Shown: positions 41,101 through 51,786 of the stretch, piece after piece
Layout of the letters: each line of letters opens with the position of its first letter
Position numbering within the stretch: position 1 is the first letter of the stretch
The notes under the pieces: generated by a model
What the model was told of the DNA's origin: nothing
Seen by the model: only the letters and a program-made list of their open reading frames with translations
Database searches by the model: none
Translations under genes and position numbers: made by a program
NCBI GenBank assembly: GCA_019843655.1
Contig: JACDQD010000001.1
Span: 39,397,392-39,461,391 of the forward strand
Direction of reading: 5' to 3'
DNA length: 64,000 bases
Source of the DNA: Lethocerus indicus
Taxonomy: Eukaryota; Arthropoda; Insecta; Hemiptera; Belostomatidae

Positions 41101-41733
41101 ACAAATTATACAAAATGTGTTTTGTATGGTTTCGTATTGAGAAATAACAGCATATGCCTCAGAAAATGTATAAAAAGAAAAGATATATCACAAACACAGT
41201 AATGGTGTTTTACAGTATATTCCACTTTTGTTTATTAATGAAATAATATAATTTAATTTTAATATTCAGGAGATGTTGGAAATGCAACAAAAATGAATTT
41301 GGTAATCCAGTTAATGACTGGAATTACTTTGGCTGGGTTGGCAGAAGGTATGGCGTTAGCTGATAGAGCTGGATTGCAACAAGCGGATGTTCTAGAAGTA
41401 ATCAGCCTGACCGCATTGAACTGTCCTGTCATTTTGGAAAAGGGGAAATGTGAGTGTTCCATTGTCGTTATTCGGGCTCTATTTCTTTGGCTAGTATCGC
41501 CGTTGGGTGTCTAACTCGGTTCTCTTTTTACAGCTATAATTGATGGAGGGTTTTCCACCCATCTTCCGCTACAGCATTTACAGAAAGATTTGAAACTATC
41601 ATTAACTCTTGGCGATCAGTTGGAACAGCCGCTTCCGTTGACTGCATCTGCAAATGAAGTTTTCAAGCACGCAAAACGATTGGGGTATGGCGATCATGAC
41701 GCTTCAGCCGTTTACATCAGGGCTAGATTTTAA
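20182..41733 (+). CDS. Ndf: NDF / GLYR1 (NP60) nucleosome-destabilizing factor, 14 coding exons
   Basis: Chromatin protein that in flies and mammals binds nucleosomes, aids transcription through them and, in mammals, is a cofactor of LSD2. Exons: 20182-20213, 20295-20331, 22514-22602, 22799-22925, 23338-23448, 24747-24869, 24972-25094, 26331-26582, 26722-26895, 40047-40157, 40265-40366, 40796-40958, 41270-41449, 41534-41733. All phases agree, giving 607 residues. The order is a PWWP domain (about 1-95; [13 protein letters not shown], then FFFGTKNYAW), a Ser-rich linker, an AT-hook (RRPGRPRK, about 207-214), a basic then acidic segment ([16 protein letters not shown]) and a beta-hydroxyacid-dehydrogenase-like domain (about 322-607). 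That domain has the NAD-type GLGIMG at about 328-333. In GNATKMNL the catalytic lysine position is Asn (about residue 491), so it should be enzymatically dead. Intron 9 is about 13.2 kb and hosts another gene. The join across it has the same length as the human protein, so no exon is missing there. Confidence 0.95.
20332..22513. other. NDF intron 2
   Basis: About 2.2 kb. The first few hundred bases still hold CpG; the remainder is AT-rich and CpG-poor. It contains the 44-codon open stretch described under the 19653 entry and nothing else recognisable. Confidence 0.7.
23553..23750 (+). repeat. tRNA-derived SINE in NDF intron 5
   Basis: Begins with an A-box-like GTGGTTCAGTGACTAAAGG. A B-box position about 50 bp later reads GGAATTGATTCTC, a decayed GGTTCGATTCC. 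A unique tail follows, ending in an A-run near 23738-23745. This is the layout of a tRNA-headed SINE in the sense orientation. The lost CG in the B box fits the CpG-poor surroundings. Confidence 0.7.
25095..26330. other. NDF intron 7
   Basis: AT-rich, CpG-poor intron of about 1.2 kb with no recognisable feature. Confidence 0.7.
26896..29060. other. First part of NDF intron 9
   Basis: About 2.2 kb of AT-rich, nearly CpG-free DNA between NDF exon 9 and the 3' end of the nested LRR-Ig gene. No coding exon, repeat or RNA gene was recognised. Confidence 0.7.
29066..29071 (-). terminator. Poly(A) signal of the nested LRR-Ig gene
   Basis: The minus strand reads AATAAA about 97 bases beyond the stop codon of the LRR-Ig gene, a suitable distance for a short 3' UTR. 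Confidence 0.5.
29168..32126 (-). CDS. LRR-Ig single-pass membrane protein, nested in NDF intron 9
   Basis: Four coding exons (32126-30367, 30283-30142, 30059-29919, 29836-29168), all GT-AG and in phase, give 903 residues. Order: signal peptide (1-~25); LRRNT cysteines (CPKGCECL); about 13 LRRs, many with the LxxLDLSxN pattern; LRRCT ([18 protein letters not shown]); one Ig domain (about 435-550; ALLDC, ITW, DCGLFTC); a membrane helix (about 560-580); a Cys cluster just inside (RCGCTMRCC, about 587-595). Then come about ten 11-12-residue repeats (about 619-732) shaped like Y-x-x-Q-[LVI]-x-x-[IL]-R-[ED]-N, and a Ser/Pro-rich tail of about 170 residues. The ectodomain plan is shared with kekkon/LRIG-type surface receptors. 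The repeated tail is not typical of those, and I cannot name the ortholog with confidence. Ligand and signalling are unknown. It lies antisense inside an NDF intron, so the two transcripts overlap only through NDF pre-mRNA. Confidence 0.92.
32127..32400 (-). other. 5'-UTR exons and likely promoter of the LRR-Ig gene
   Basis: On the minus strand an acceptor (TTTTCAG, exon start 32167) lies 40 bp upstream of the ATG. A donor (AAAATAG then GTAAGC, exon end 32272) lies about 100 bp further up. This implies a short 5'-UTR intron at 32271-32168. CpG content rises sharply at this point, as expected at an unmethylated promoter. Confidence 0.6.
32401..40046. other. Remainder of NDF intron 9
   Basis: From 32.2 to about 38.7 kb the DNA is CpG-rich and, in parts, GC-rich; it contains a tRNA-like SINE head at 33.44 kb. 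From 38.7 kb to exon 10 it is AT-rich and CpG-poor. Many ORFs of 60-120 codons occur in the CpG-rich part. None has family resemblance or splice support, and they fit the scarcity of stop codons in GC-richer DNA. Confidence 0.6.
33441..33511 (+). repeat. tRNA-like SINE head
   Basis: A perfect B-box sequence (GGTTCGATTCCC at about 33490) follows a degenerate A-box region (TATCTTAGCTGTTGAAGCG). No cloverleaf can be drawn with a proper acceptor stem, so this is a tRNA-derived SINE or tRNA relic and not a working tRNA gene. It keeps its CpGs, unlike the copy at 23.6 kb. Confidence 0.5.
40390..40795. other. NDF intron 11
   Basis: The first part (about 40400-40535) is richer in GC and CpG than its surroundings and starts with a short TTATTATTAT run. 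It may be a decayed repeat insertion, but no family was recognised. Confidence 0.4.
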
Positions 41734-41787
41734 ATTAATTTTACATTAAAGTTTACAAGATGTACAAATTTAGGTTAATATTTTATT

Positions 41788-41793
41788 AATAAA
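41788..41793 (+). terminator. NDF poly(A) signal AATAAA
   Basis: A canonical AATAAA sits 55 bp after the NDF stop codon and implies a short 3' UTR. The CpG-poor zone continues to about 44.4 kb, so a longer 3' UTR from a distal site is possible. Confidence 0.55.
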
Positions 41794-44700
41794 ATAACAA
41801 TTGAAAAATAGGAACGGATCCAGCTATTATTCAGGCATAATTATTTAACATTCATGTACACCTAACAGTGTTAAAGTTTAATATTATTATCTGTTATATA
41901 CATGAAGTTTACATCTTAGTTCTAACATATATATTATGTTTGTTAACAATATGATCTATTGTTTATTTATCAAGATGCGTAAGTATTCAACAACCAAGAC
42001 TGTGAAGCCTTTTGTATACCTTTTACATCTTTCATGAAACAAGGTAAAGTATTATGGGTTACTAGTTAAACTTTGGTAAGGGCTTGTTATGTTATTTTAT
42101 AAAATTCAACTAAATAGCAGTTTAAAATTATATTTTTTATTAATGTACCTTGTCAAAAAAAATTTTTATTATTAACTCTGTGAATGATTTACACGAGTTT
42201 ACTGTAGTCATAGAAATATATGTGCCTGCTGCAAAGCTTTACTACTTTTTCTTTTAACTTTTTTTTAATTTCCCTAATGCAGTTTTCGTCATTGTACTTT
42301 TTATATTCATTCCTCTACTTAATAGAATCCACTGGTCCTATTCACTCTTGAATCCTCGGAGTATGGCAGGTTTTCCAAATTAAATAGTACACATGATATA
42401 CGATGTGTATCATGTTAGAACTGTCATAATATTTTTGGTAAATCGCGCCTTTCTTTAATCTCGGATAGATTGAAGAATTTGGTTAATATTTCAATTAATT
42501 AAGAAGCTGCTGACCAATTTTTTTATACTATGTAATATTTAATACTTGTTCCATCATCAGGGCAAATTGCATAATCAATTTTTAATTGTTGCTCAAATTC
42601 ATAACACTGTTTACCAGTTTGTATGTATGTACATTCAGATCATGTGTGAAAGGTTCCACTCCATGAGTTCATTGTTGAAGTGATAACAAGGATTAGAATT
42701 AAAGCATATCATTCATATTAGAGCACATTATTACTTACCAGGGCAAAAGATATTTTTTACTTTTTGTGGATGAATTTTTAATAAATTTATTGTTCTTGTT
42801 TATTAAATGTGAGCTATTGTGGTTGATAAAGGTTTAGCTGTGCCTGATAACAGTTGTCTTAATGAATAATTAATGTTTGTCACGCCAGCTATTATTGTTA
42901 AGTTTTTCTGTTCATACTGTTCTTATTGCCTGGTTATGTAAAATCTATTGGTACTAAACATTTTCCCTGTTTTAATTAATTTTTTCAGGATCTCCTTTTT
43001 CACTGATTTCAATATTTTTCGCTGTATTCCGTTATGTACTGTATTTAATTTTTTTAGTTTTAGGTGACTCATCACCGGCATTAATTGACTTTGACAATAC
43101 TAAATTGTTTTATATTGTATGTTCTTAATTTAAATAAGTGTTCTGATACTTTACTTGTTCTCAGGCCCACAAGCAATAGAAACTGGTTTTACTTTCCATA
43201 TAAAACAAGGAATTATTATTTCTCTTGTTTGGTGCAATAGTAACCCGGTAATTAAAACCAGTTTATGTTTAAATGTTAAATTGTGGCATAAATTATTATT
43301 AGTATTTATTTCTTACGAATTATGTTTATGGTTATTGACACTTAATAGAAACAAAAAAAATGCTTGTATTAAAATTCAAATTTAAGTTTCAATCTCAGAT
43401 ACTTTTTACAGAAACTTATTTTAAAGCCTAAGCTACAATCTACTTCTTGGGTGTTCATTATTGTAAATAAATATTAAACCTTTCTTAAGTATAAACTGTT
43501 ATACCAAGTTATAGTGTATAATAATAAAAAAGAATTTATTTTATGTCTTAATTAATGAATGGTGATATTACCGGGCTTCTATTGTACTCACAATTATTTT
43601 TTCATTGTTTCTTAGTATAATTAAGGTGCGCAGTGTCTGAATAAGTACAAATTTTAAATGTGTTGGCATTAGTGAAAAACATTTTTAAATAGGCAGTAAC
43701 AATGCATAAGTTATATTTTGAAACATGTGTATATTACTATGGATGTATTTATACCACCTAGATCCTTTCTTAATTAATAGTTCTTGTCATTAGTTAAGAA
43801 AATTGCAATAGATTAGAAATTAGCAATTAAAAAACATGGATGACATTATTGAAATCCTATTTGCCTTAGCATGATATGAATATTTTTATTCTTACATGAC
43901 AATATTTGAATAAGTCGGTTATGAGAGAAAATATAGGTATACACATGTATAGGCTTATTTTGTTTGTGAATAATTTGTTAGCCTATCATTGAACATCCAT
44001 TTAATACCCAAACAATGTAATATATGAATGTTAAAGATATTATGTATGAAATAAGAGCATTAAAAAGTTTGATATTTCACAAAAGATGGGGAAATAGGAT
44101 TGAAAACATTTTTATTTCCTCCTGTTAGAAGCTGTTTTTTTGAACTTTAAGAAATAAGTTTTAGCATTAACAAGAATTCTGGTAAGTACTGGAATATCGT
44201 TCTTCCATTTTGTGGTCAGGAAATTAGCCAACCACATTCTGGAAAATTAATATATTTTTGTAGACAATTTTCCAGATAAAGTACTGAAAAAAGCTACTCC
44301 CATATAAATAATTTATTCTTGTAGTTTTTGAATTCTGCACTTTATCTATAAGGGTATGAACCTTATAAAGGTCGATAAAAGATTCTTAATAGGCTCCTTT
44401 GACTTTGGAGAATTATTAGACAAGTTTTAACATTTTATTCTTGTTTAGGTGAGACGACAAAGTACAGTTCATTTTCACCGCGCTTGTAGATAGCGGCACA
44501 TCTCAAGGCCGATTTTGTATCCGGGTTTCAGCTTTCTCTTATATTCTCGCCGGAGGAAATAAAAACCTCAATCGATGATATATTTTGTTTAATGTGTCTT
44601 AAAAGCATTTAGGCCCATGCCCGTAATTTCCCTTGGGTTTATTTTAAAATAATAAACAATTAAAATACAAGCAGTGCTATTTGAATTGTAATCCAAATTT

Positions 44701-45230
44701 TTTTCTGTTTATTTTTAGTCCCTGCTATGGCATTGTAACAAGTGAGATTTCGTTGTGTATCTCAATTACCAGTACATTTGAGTGGACGCCCTATAAGCAG
44801 AAAATAAGGGACGTAAGTATTAAAACGATTAATGGAATAATTCTAAAAAACATTGACGAACAATTGATTATTTAACATAAAGTCAAGTGGGGTCGACTGC
44901 TGTTAGTGGGTGTTGTGAATTGATAGGGTGTTCATGGGACGCCGATTCCCCGAAGAGGGAATTGGAAAATCTTTGAATCAAAAAATAACACCGGAGTTAA
45001 AAGTACTTTTAACGTCGTTTCGGATAGTGAAGATCGATTCCATATTTGGACATAGCTTGTAGGACTAATTCGATTATAAATTTTATTTGAATAATAAAAA
45101 TGTTTATTTTAAGTAACTTCAAATGTTTCGAAGCTTTCGTTCGAAGGAAAATATTTTTTCTTAATTTATTAAGTACTTTATAATTGGCCCAATATACCCT
45201 CTTCCTTGCGTGAAGTCAGACCACTGAAGT
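41794..45230. other. Region downstream of NDF
   Basis: AT-rich and CpG-poor to about 44.4 kb, then CpG-richer. No gene was recognised. One exon-like stretch (44720-44813) is bounded by a T-rich acceptor and a GTAAGT donor and is open in one frame (with TFEWTPYKQKIRD). It has no neighbour exon or known homology. Confidence 0.5.
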
Positions 45231-45374
45231 AGCTGGACCTCCTCTTTTCTATCCCCCCCCCCGGGTTGTTGCAGAGCTTCGTCCCGTCACTTCTGTCCCT
45301 GTCAAAACTGTCTACAACATTACTCATTGTTTGGGGGGGGGGTGAATATGTACGTTTAAAAATTTATAGAAATA

Positions 45375-45794
45375 GAGCTATGGGGTTCCGCTAAGAAATC
45401 CAACATCGCCCGCATCCAGAGATTCCAGTCAAAAGTCCTTCGTACCATCCTTAATGCTCCCTGGTATGTTTCTAACCGAACAATCCATAATGACCTCAAC
45501 ATACCGACAGTCGACGAAGTCGCAAAATCACGCTTCCTTAAATTCCACTCCCGTCTCTCTCCACATCCAAATCCACTCGTTCAGTCCCTTTCTTCTTTTA
45601 CCCATCCACTATCCCCACCACGACGGCTTAAACGCCACTGGCTCAGAGATCACCTCACATTTTAAAACATGTCAAAAGCGCCATCACTGGGCGGTTTCTT
45701 TGTCGTGACTAACACGCCGAAATAATCACATGTATCAATTGCACCCATAACTGTATAGGTTGATTGTGCAAAAATAAAACAGTTAAAAAAAAAA
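45375..45794 (+). mobile_element. 5'-truncated Jockey-like non-LTR retrotransposon, 3' end
   Basis: An intact 97-codon frame (45375-45665) opens with ELWGSAKKSNI and continues with IQRFQSKVLRTILNAPWYVS, HNDLNIPTVDEV and RLSPHPNPLVQSL before TAA. These are the C-terminal hallmarks of Jockey-clade reverse transcriptase ORF2. A 3' UTR of about 120 bp follows, with AATAAA at about 45773 and an A-run at 45785-45794. The rest of the element is absent upstream, which is typical 5' truncation. The remaining frame has no stop, so the insertion is fairly young or by chance unbroken. Confidence 0.87.
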
Positions 45795-48280
45795 TTATAG
45801 AAACTCCGGTTTTTTAAATTGGAGCTGGATAGGAGAAACGAGATTAAATTAAGACGTCTGTTTACTTTATGACGGACGGACAAACAAATGTACATAACTT
45901 GTACAACCCCCGTCCCAATTTGCTTTTTCGGTTCCTCAGAGGTAAAATTATTTCGCGCCTACAGGAAATTGGTGATGTCGCATTTTTGCCTCATTTGAAA
46001 TCGTTTCGAAGGGAAAAATCTATTACCCAAATACATTCTTCGTCGGGCTAGTCCCGCATGCTTATGTCCTCGTATGAAATCGAACTTTGGTTCGTTTACA
46101 TTATCCGTATAAGGGTTTTCAAGTTACTTTCGCTCAGGACTTACAATTCAAAGTTTTTCTACTCTTCTCACCCCTGATTAACAGTGCAGACTAAATCGCT
46201 GGTGACGCCACTTGACTTTCTATGAAATGATTTCAATTAAATGTTCGTTGATGTCTTCTAAATTATTTCATTATTCATTCGTAAAAATACTTAGTGAAGC
46301 CCCCTGTTTTCTGTTTATAACGCAGTTAACTGACCAGTTACCTTTCTTTGAAATTCTGAATCGTTTGTATTTATTTTTTGTTATCGTTCAATAATAAATT
46401 CGATAATTTGTGTAATTAAATTCTCTTATTATTAGTTCGGTATCACCGGATAGGGGCTAAACCGGAGTGTACGGTTATTGTGTGAGAGTCTCAAGTATGT
46501 ATAAATGACACTATATTTGTTTAAATTTTCCTTTTCTTCATCACAATGATTCACTTACTACTTCTGTAATCTCTTCTTACTGCTACTGTAATCTTCGTTG
46601 ACTTGAATACAGTACGCACTTTATAGAAGCGTACTTGTTAGTCATTTTTCAAGTGAGGTCTTCGATCGCTTGTCCTAACTCTTTACTCGAAAACGCTTTG
46701 ATCATAAATTAACAACTTGGAACAGTGGGCTTGTGTACAGTGTAATAAAATAGTCGAATGAGACTGTCCGATTAAGGAAGCTGTATTGGAAAGATTCGTA
46801 ACAGGGTTTGGCGAAAGTATCATTTAGACAGCAATTGGCGGTGGGGGGTTGGGGGGGATCAGTCCGTAAGAAACTTTCTCCTATCGATTCATCGTGAACA
46901 TCCGCTTGACTGAGCGCTGTCTAAATTTCGGTTCATTATTGCCATCTCTAAAATATTCGAAAGGCGAAGAAATAATTAAAATATTCGTTTCCTGTCTATA
47001 CACATCCATATTAAAGTATTGAAAATAGTTCAAATAAACTTCTGTACTACGACGAGTTTCATATTTGAATTCCCCGTTGATAATCCTGTCTACTTCATCT
47101 TAAAAAGAAGTAAATGTTTCTTCAAACTACAACCTAAGGAATAAATTTGAGACTCGCACCTTTTTTTACAAAAATTATAACGCGGGTAGGGTTTCGAATA
47201 GATTTTCGCTTTAGATTTGCATCAGATTCTTCTATTTGAAACGCTGAAAGAATTTTGGATGTGGCACGTATTTTTCTCGTACCTGTACACCCCCCTCGGT
47301 GCGTCGAGTTGAAGTGCATTGTTTCCGAATATAAATTAGGGTCTAGGGTTTTGAGTATTGACATTTTACAGACTATTCGACCTTTCATTATAGTAAAATC
47401 AAATCCGCTCCTCACTGGTGGGTACTTATTTTTAGCCCGTTTCCCCCGTTTCTTCTGGCTAGGGAAAGTTCAGCTCTCGTACTGGCCGGCGACCGATTAA
47501 TAAAAGCGAATGAAATAGTCAATTATGTCTTTATTTCGTTGAAATGAAACTAATGCTCGACGTTGATTGATGAAATGGGGGTTGTAAATTGGGGGCTGTG
47601 CGGCTCCCCGATTCGCCCCTCTGGTGGTTGGAGGCCGGTTTTGGCAGAATCGGAGACCGTCCCGAGCCACCGGAGGGCCGGAGACCCGCACCAGCGACCA
47701 TCGAAATTGTTTTCTCAACCAGGGTTAAGACAGTTATTTTTGTTTCAGCTTACTGTTGCCCTTTGGAGGCTGGGATGTTGACCTATGATCTCGGGCTAGG
47801 TCTGTTGAGCAAACCCGGATTTGCCGCACTGAAGATTATGCTGGACGCATTTTCTACGAAAGGGTGCCGACAACCGGGGTTTCGACAGATCATTGAACAA
47901 GAGAAAATAAAGAAGTGCCAAACGTGGTTTAATAGTGATGAAGACAGTAATTAAAACTATAACTGAGATTCGAGTAGTCTAAGTGAAGGCTATGGCATTT
48001 GGCCAATGCCAATTACTATTGAACGATGATATGTTATTTTTAAACTTTGTATTCTCGGGGGATCCGAGGGCTGTGCAGCCCTTACGGTTTATGATCGATG
48101 CGAGGATAAGGTTCCTCCTTTACTAAACCCGTTTACGATTCGTCCTTAATTTGAAGATCGTATTTAAATTGACGCAGTCTTTTTTAAAGGGAAAAGTTAA
48201 ATTTTTGATTCTGAAATCGACTTACACAATTCGGCTGCGCTGCCAGTACTGTTGTACTAACTAGTTCTTGAACAGTCCCT
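45795..48280. other. CpG-rich intergenic DNA
   Basis: About 2.5 kb without a recognisable gene. It includes a G-run near 46845 and a GC-rich patch at 47.57-47.72 kb with overlapping ORFs on both strands, none resembling a known family. Confidence 0.5.
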
Positions 48281-48289
48281 TATTAGTAA

Positions 48290-49260
48290 ATTTTATTATT
48301 CTGTAACCGAAGTTATATAGTTGTGGGATTATAGGTATTATTCGGGCTCACCTAACTTTTGCTAATGTATCTAAAGAAAGAGGGACTTTCTAAGGTAAAT
48401 TTTTTAATTCGAAAATCGCGGGAAAGGATTCACGGAGTCGAGATCAGTAAGAGTTACAGAAAGCACTAGCTATACAACAGCGCCCCTTATTAGTTCCTTT
48501 TAATTCTTCTATATCAGGAGCTGTATAGTTATTCTCTACAGTCGGGTTTGTACGGGCTTCATTAACATTTTTGACTGTATTGAATGAAAGTGGAAATTTT
48601 TTTAAGACCAAAATTAAATCTTTAATCCTAATATCGCCGGAGACAATTCGTTCAATCAAGACCAGTAAGGGTTGTACAAAGTACTAGCTATATAACAGCG
48701 CCCATTATTAGTTCGGCCCAAATTTAATACTGTTGTGTCCTAGAGTCGAGTATTGCTCGAGCATCATTAACTTTGATCGCTGTATCGAATGGACGAGGGA
48801 CATTTTTAAGAGCGATGCTAAATTGTTAATCCTAAATTCGCTGAGTCGAAACCAGCAAATGTACAAAATATAGTTATATAAACAGCGCTCCTTATTTGTT
48901 CGGTTTTATTCCTGCAAGCCCCAAGTTGTAAAGTTGTTGTCTGCAGTCGAGTATTATCCGGGCTTACCTAACTTTTATGACTATCAAGCAAAGTTAGAGT
49001 GTTAATCCTAAAATCGGTGGAGACAATTCGCAGAGTCAAAGGCGGCGCCAAATACTAGTTATATATAACAGCGCCCCTTATTAGTTCGATGTTATTTTTC
49101 TATACCTGGAGTTATATTATTGTTGTTATTGTCTGCAGTCGGGTTTATTGAATTAAACAGAGGGCATTCGAATCATAAAATCGACTGACAAGACATACTA
49201 AAATCGTGAGTTATATAAAGCAATGGTCATTTTTCTGCTCCTCATTAGTTCGGTTTATCT
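48290..49260 (+). repeat. Degenerate tandem array, unit about 190-220 bp
   Basis: Four clear copies of a core close to ACTAGCTATATAACAGCGCCCCTTATTAGTTC start near 48465, 48683, 48873 and 49053, with weaker copies at each end (about 48.3 and 49.2 kb). Each core is followed by a CTGCAGTCGAGT-like motif about 75 bp on. Then come TTAATCCTAAA(A)TCG and GAGTCGAAACCAGTAA-like motifs before the next core. Spacings are about 218, 188 and 187 bp. It is a strongly diverged satellite-like array. Confidence 0.75.
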
Positions 49261-50189
49261 GACAGGAGACTGAGGGCCTTCGGAAACTGAATATCAGTGT
49301 TACAGTAAGTGCGTAACGAACTGTACAATTATAAATTACATCTGGAACAAAGAGGTAAAAAGTGAATTTTTAATGATAACATTGTTTGAAGCAATCATTT
49401 TAAGATGAAGTCGGTATGAGCTACGAAGTAGTAAGTACTGACATTTGTATATTGTGAAATAAAGAAACATAACTGTGTCTTTGTGTAACTGTAACAATTT
49501 CAATATGTTTGTAATCCCCCATTTAACCAGGGCCTCGCAGCTGTTTATAGTCCTCCATTTCTCAGTTCGGGGTATTCGTTCAGTTTCTTCGTTCAGTCTG
49601 ACATATCATTAATAGGGTTCGATTTTATCCAAGCTTAAATGCACTTTTATGGCGGGATCGGGTTAAATTCGTTTAATTTTTTTACAAGGGTAAATTTTAA
49701 ATCGTCTGGCAAAATCCCCTAGGATAGGGCCGGCAAAAACAAGCAAGGAAGTAGGTGGTTCCTGTTTTTATTAACCGTACTAATTTTCCTTATTATTCAT
49801 ACTAATTTTGTGTACTCGTTTTAAGTGATCTGTGCGTCCAAGGTGTTTATTCGTACGCCAGAAGCGGCTTACAGGTCGGCCTGTAATGCGCTGTCCCGAT
49901 GTTCAAACCAATCTACTCTTACGAATTAAAGAAATAAAGATGTTTGTAATTTTCTCAACTTGTGTAATCGAGGTTGTACAACAGTTCTGTACGGGTGAAA
50001 TATTTTTACTGTGCCCGAACTCCAATTTGTAGCATTAATAATTTCTATTGGTCGGTTAAACACGACTTTTTAGTACACCCGCCGAAACGTGGATATTTTT
50101 TAAAGCGAATTTTGCAACTATAAAGTCCAAAAGGAATTATTTCTGATAGAGCCGAGAAAAATGGTGAAGCGATCCACTCTGTTCTTATA
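49261..50189. other. Intergenic DNA
   Basis: No gene, RNA or clear repeat was recognised in this stretch of about 0.9 kb. Confidence 0.5.
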
Positions 50190-50197
50190 TTCTAGAC

Positions 50198-50387
50198 CAT
50201 TGATTCCCAAATGGTCCAGGTGGACCCCCAGGGTCCACGGGAGACTCGACGGGGGTCGAGTTAGATCTAATCTTCACAATTTTTGTCGAGTTTTGAGAAT
50301 AAGGCAGAAATGTAGCTGAAGGGGGTCCACCGGAACCAGTAAAATTTTTAAAGTGGTCTATGAGAAAAAAAAGTTTGGGAACCTAGG
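50198..50387. mobile_element. hAT-like MITE
   Basis: A 190-bp non-coding element. Its left end (CATTGATTCCCAAATGG) and the complement of its right end (CCTAGGTTCCCAAACTT) share the TTCCCAAA terminal inverted repeat typical of hAT MITEs. It is flanked by near-perfect 8-bp duplications, TTCTAGAC (50190-50197) and TTCTACAC (50388-50395). The interior is rich in GGGTCCAC-type words, as in many such elements. Confidence 0.65.
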
Positions 50388-50395
50388 TTCTACAC

Positions 50396-51240
50396 CTTGC
50401 AAATACTATAGTTTTAATTCTCAGATCCCCATTTGGTATCTCAATTTAACCTTTTATCCGAACTTAAATTGAACATTCTTTAAGTGTACAGCGCTTATTG
50501 TGTAAACCACCTGCAGGTCGTTACATGTTATATCTTATCTTATTGTATGTTCTAACAAACGTAACTGTAGAGATTAAAAAAAAATAATAAACATATTTGT
50601 GAACTTGTTTATGTAACAACTAAGGCTTTTATGGGTTCGAGAGAATATCAGTTGTAATATCAGCGTCGCTTTCTTCATTCCGGCAATCCATTCGGTTTTA
50701 TTCTATACGTTAGCTCGTATGCGGGTATACCCGGTGCTAGAGGTTAAGCGCATTTTTTAAGTGTACGGTTATGGCGGTTGATCTTTACAGGTGAGGATAG
50801 ATTCCCCTTCTAGAAGCTAGAACGGCCGTGAGCCGCCTAACGAAGTAGGTAGACGCTATTTGCCATATAATGTATATACGCGCCCCTCGGGTTTGTATTT
50901 AGTTTGTATATAGTTTGTATTTTCCTGGATATTTAAAATCGCGGGGCAGAACCCTCCGTGACGGATCCGCCGACGGTACGGTGGATAACGCCACTCTCGG
51001 TCGGGCCACGCTTATTCAGTCTTAAGCGCCTCACTACCGAGGACGGCGAAAAGCAAAACCGCGTTCTGTCGCAGGTCGTCGTAGCGTCTCGGAAGATCGC
51101 GGGAGGGTATTTCATAAATATTTTAAGCAAATTATCCGGCGCGCTTTTACTATCTTATCGGGCCTCTTCGGCCCAAAATTCCAAGTTCGGAGATTTAATG
51201 TTACGTTATTAAAATTACATTTCCATTAAGCGTCCTGCGC
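50396..51240. other. Intergenic DNA upstream of the GC-rich block
   Basis: No gene was recognised. GC and CpG rise toward 51.2 kb. Opposed ORFs near 50.95-51.2 kb overlap one another and look like chance frames. Confidence 0.5.
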
Positions 51241-51786
51241 CTCCCTTCGTAGTTGCCCGCTCGGTGGGCGGGCGCGCTTCCCGGTTCGTAAATCTCCGGG
51301 TTATAGGTCCGTACCGCCGACGGATGAAGCCTTTTTAGAAGACTTCGAAGAAGTCGCGGCCCTCGGTCCGGAGTTATATAGTCCGTAGGGTGGGTTATTA
51401 TTTTTTTTCTCGTATCGGGGCTGGGACGGGAGCCGGGTGCGGGCGTTACCGTAAGTTTTATAAGGGCGGACCGTAACGGTATAGCGGGAGGGCGCTCCTC
51501 CCGTGAAAGTATGTTACGCGGAGACAACCTTGCCCCCTCCAACGGGGCGGCCCCCCCCTCCCTCTCACGGGTCCGGGCCCGTCAAAACTTTTCCCGGCCG
51601 CCTATTTCCTGAGTGTCAACAAACGCGGAAAGTGCGAGAGAGAGAGGATGCCGGAGCGCCGGCCCCAGCCCCTGTCCAGGGCCCGCACGCCCCCTACCAA
51701 CCCCGGCTGAGTGTACCGCTTCTGTGATTAAGTGTTAATATTAGGCCCGCCCCACTTCTCCGTTTGGGATTACCGCAACGTCAACC
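51241..51786 (+). promoter_or_regulatory. GC-rich CpG-dense promoter-like block
   Basis: The most GC- and CpG-dense stretch of the window. It contains a GAGA run (about 51639-51647), C-rich tracts and a GC-box-like GGCCCGCCCC about 40 bp before the ATG at 51787. There is no TATA box. It reads like a TATA-less promoter and 5' UTR for the candidate exon that follows. Confidence 0.45.

Noticed and set aside
43155..43385. 76-codon ORF after an acceptor-like CAG
   Set aside because: AT-rich chance frame with Leu/Ile/Lys codons, no partner exon and no homology.
47563..47954. GC-rich overlapping ORFs (72 and 121 codons)
   Set aside because: Different frames of one short GC-rich patch. No domain, and no support from splice sites.
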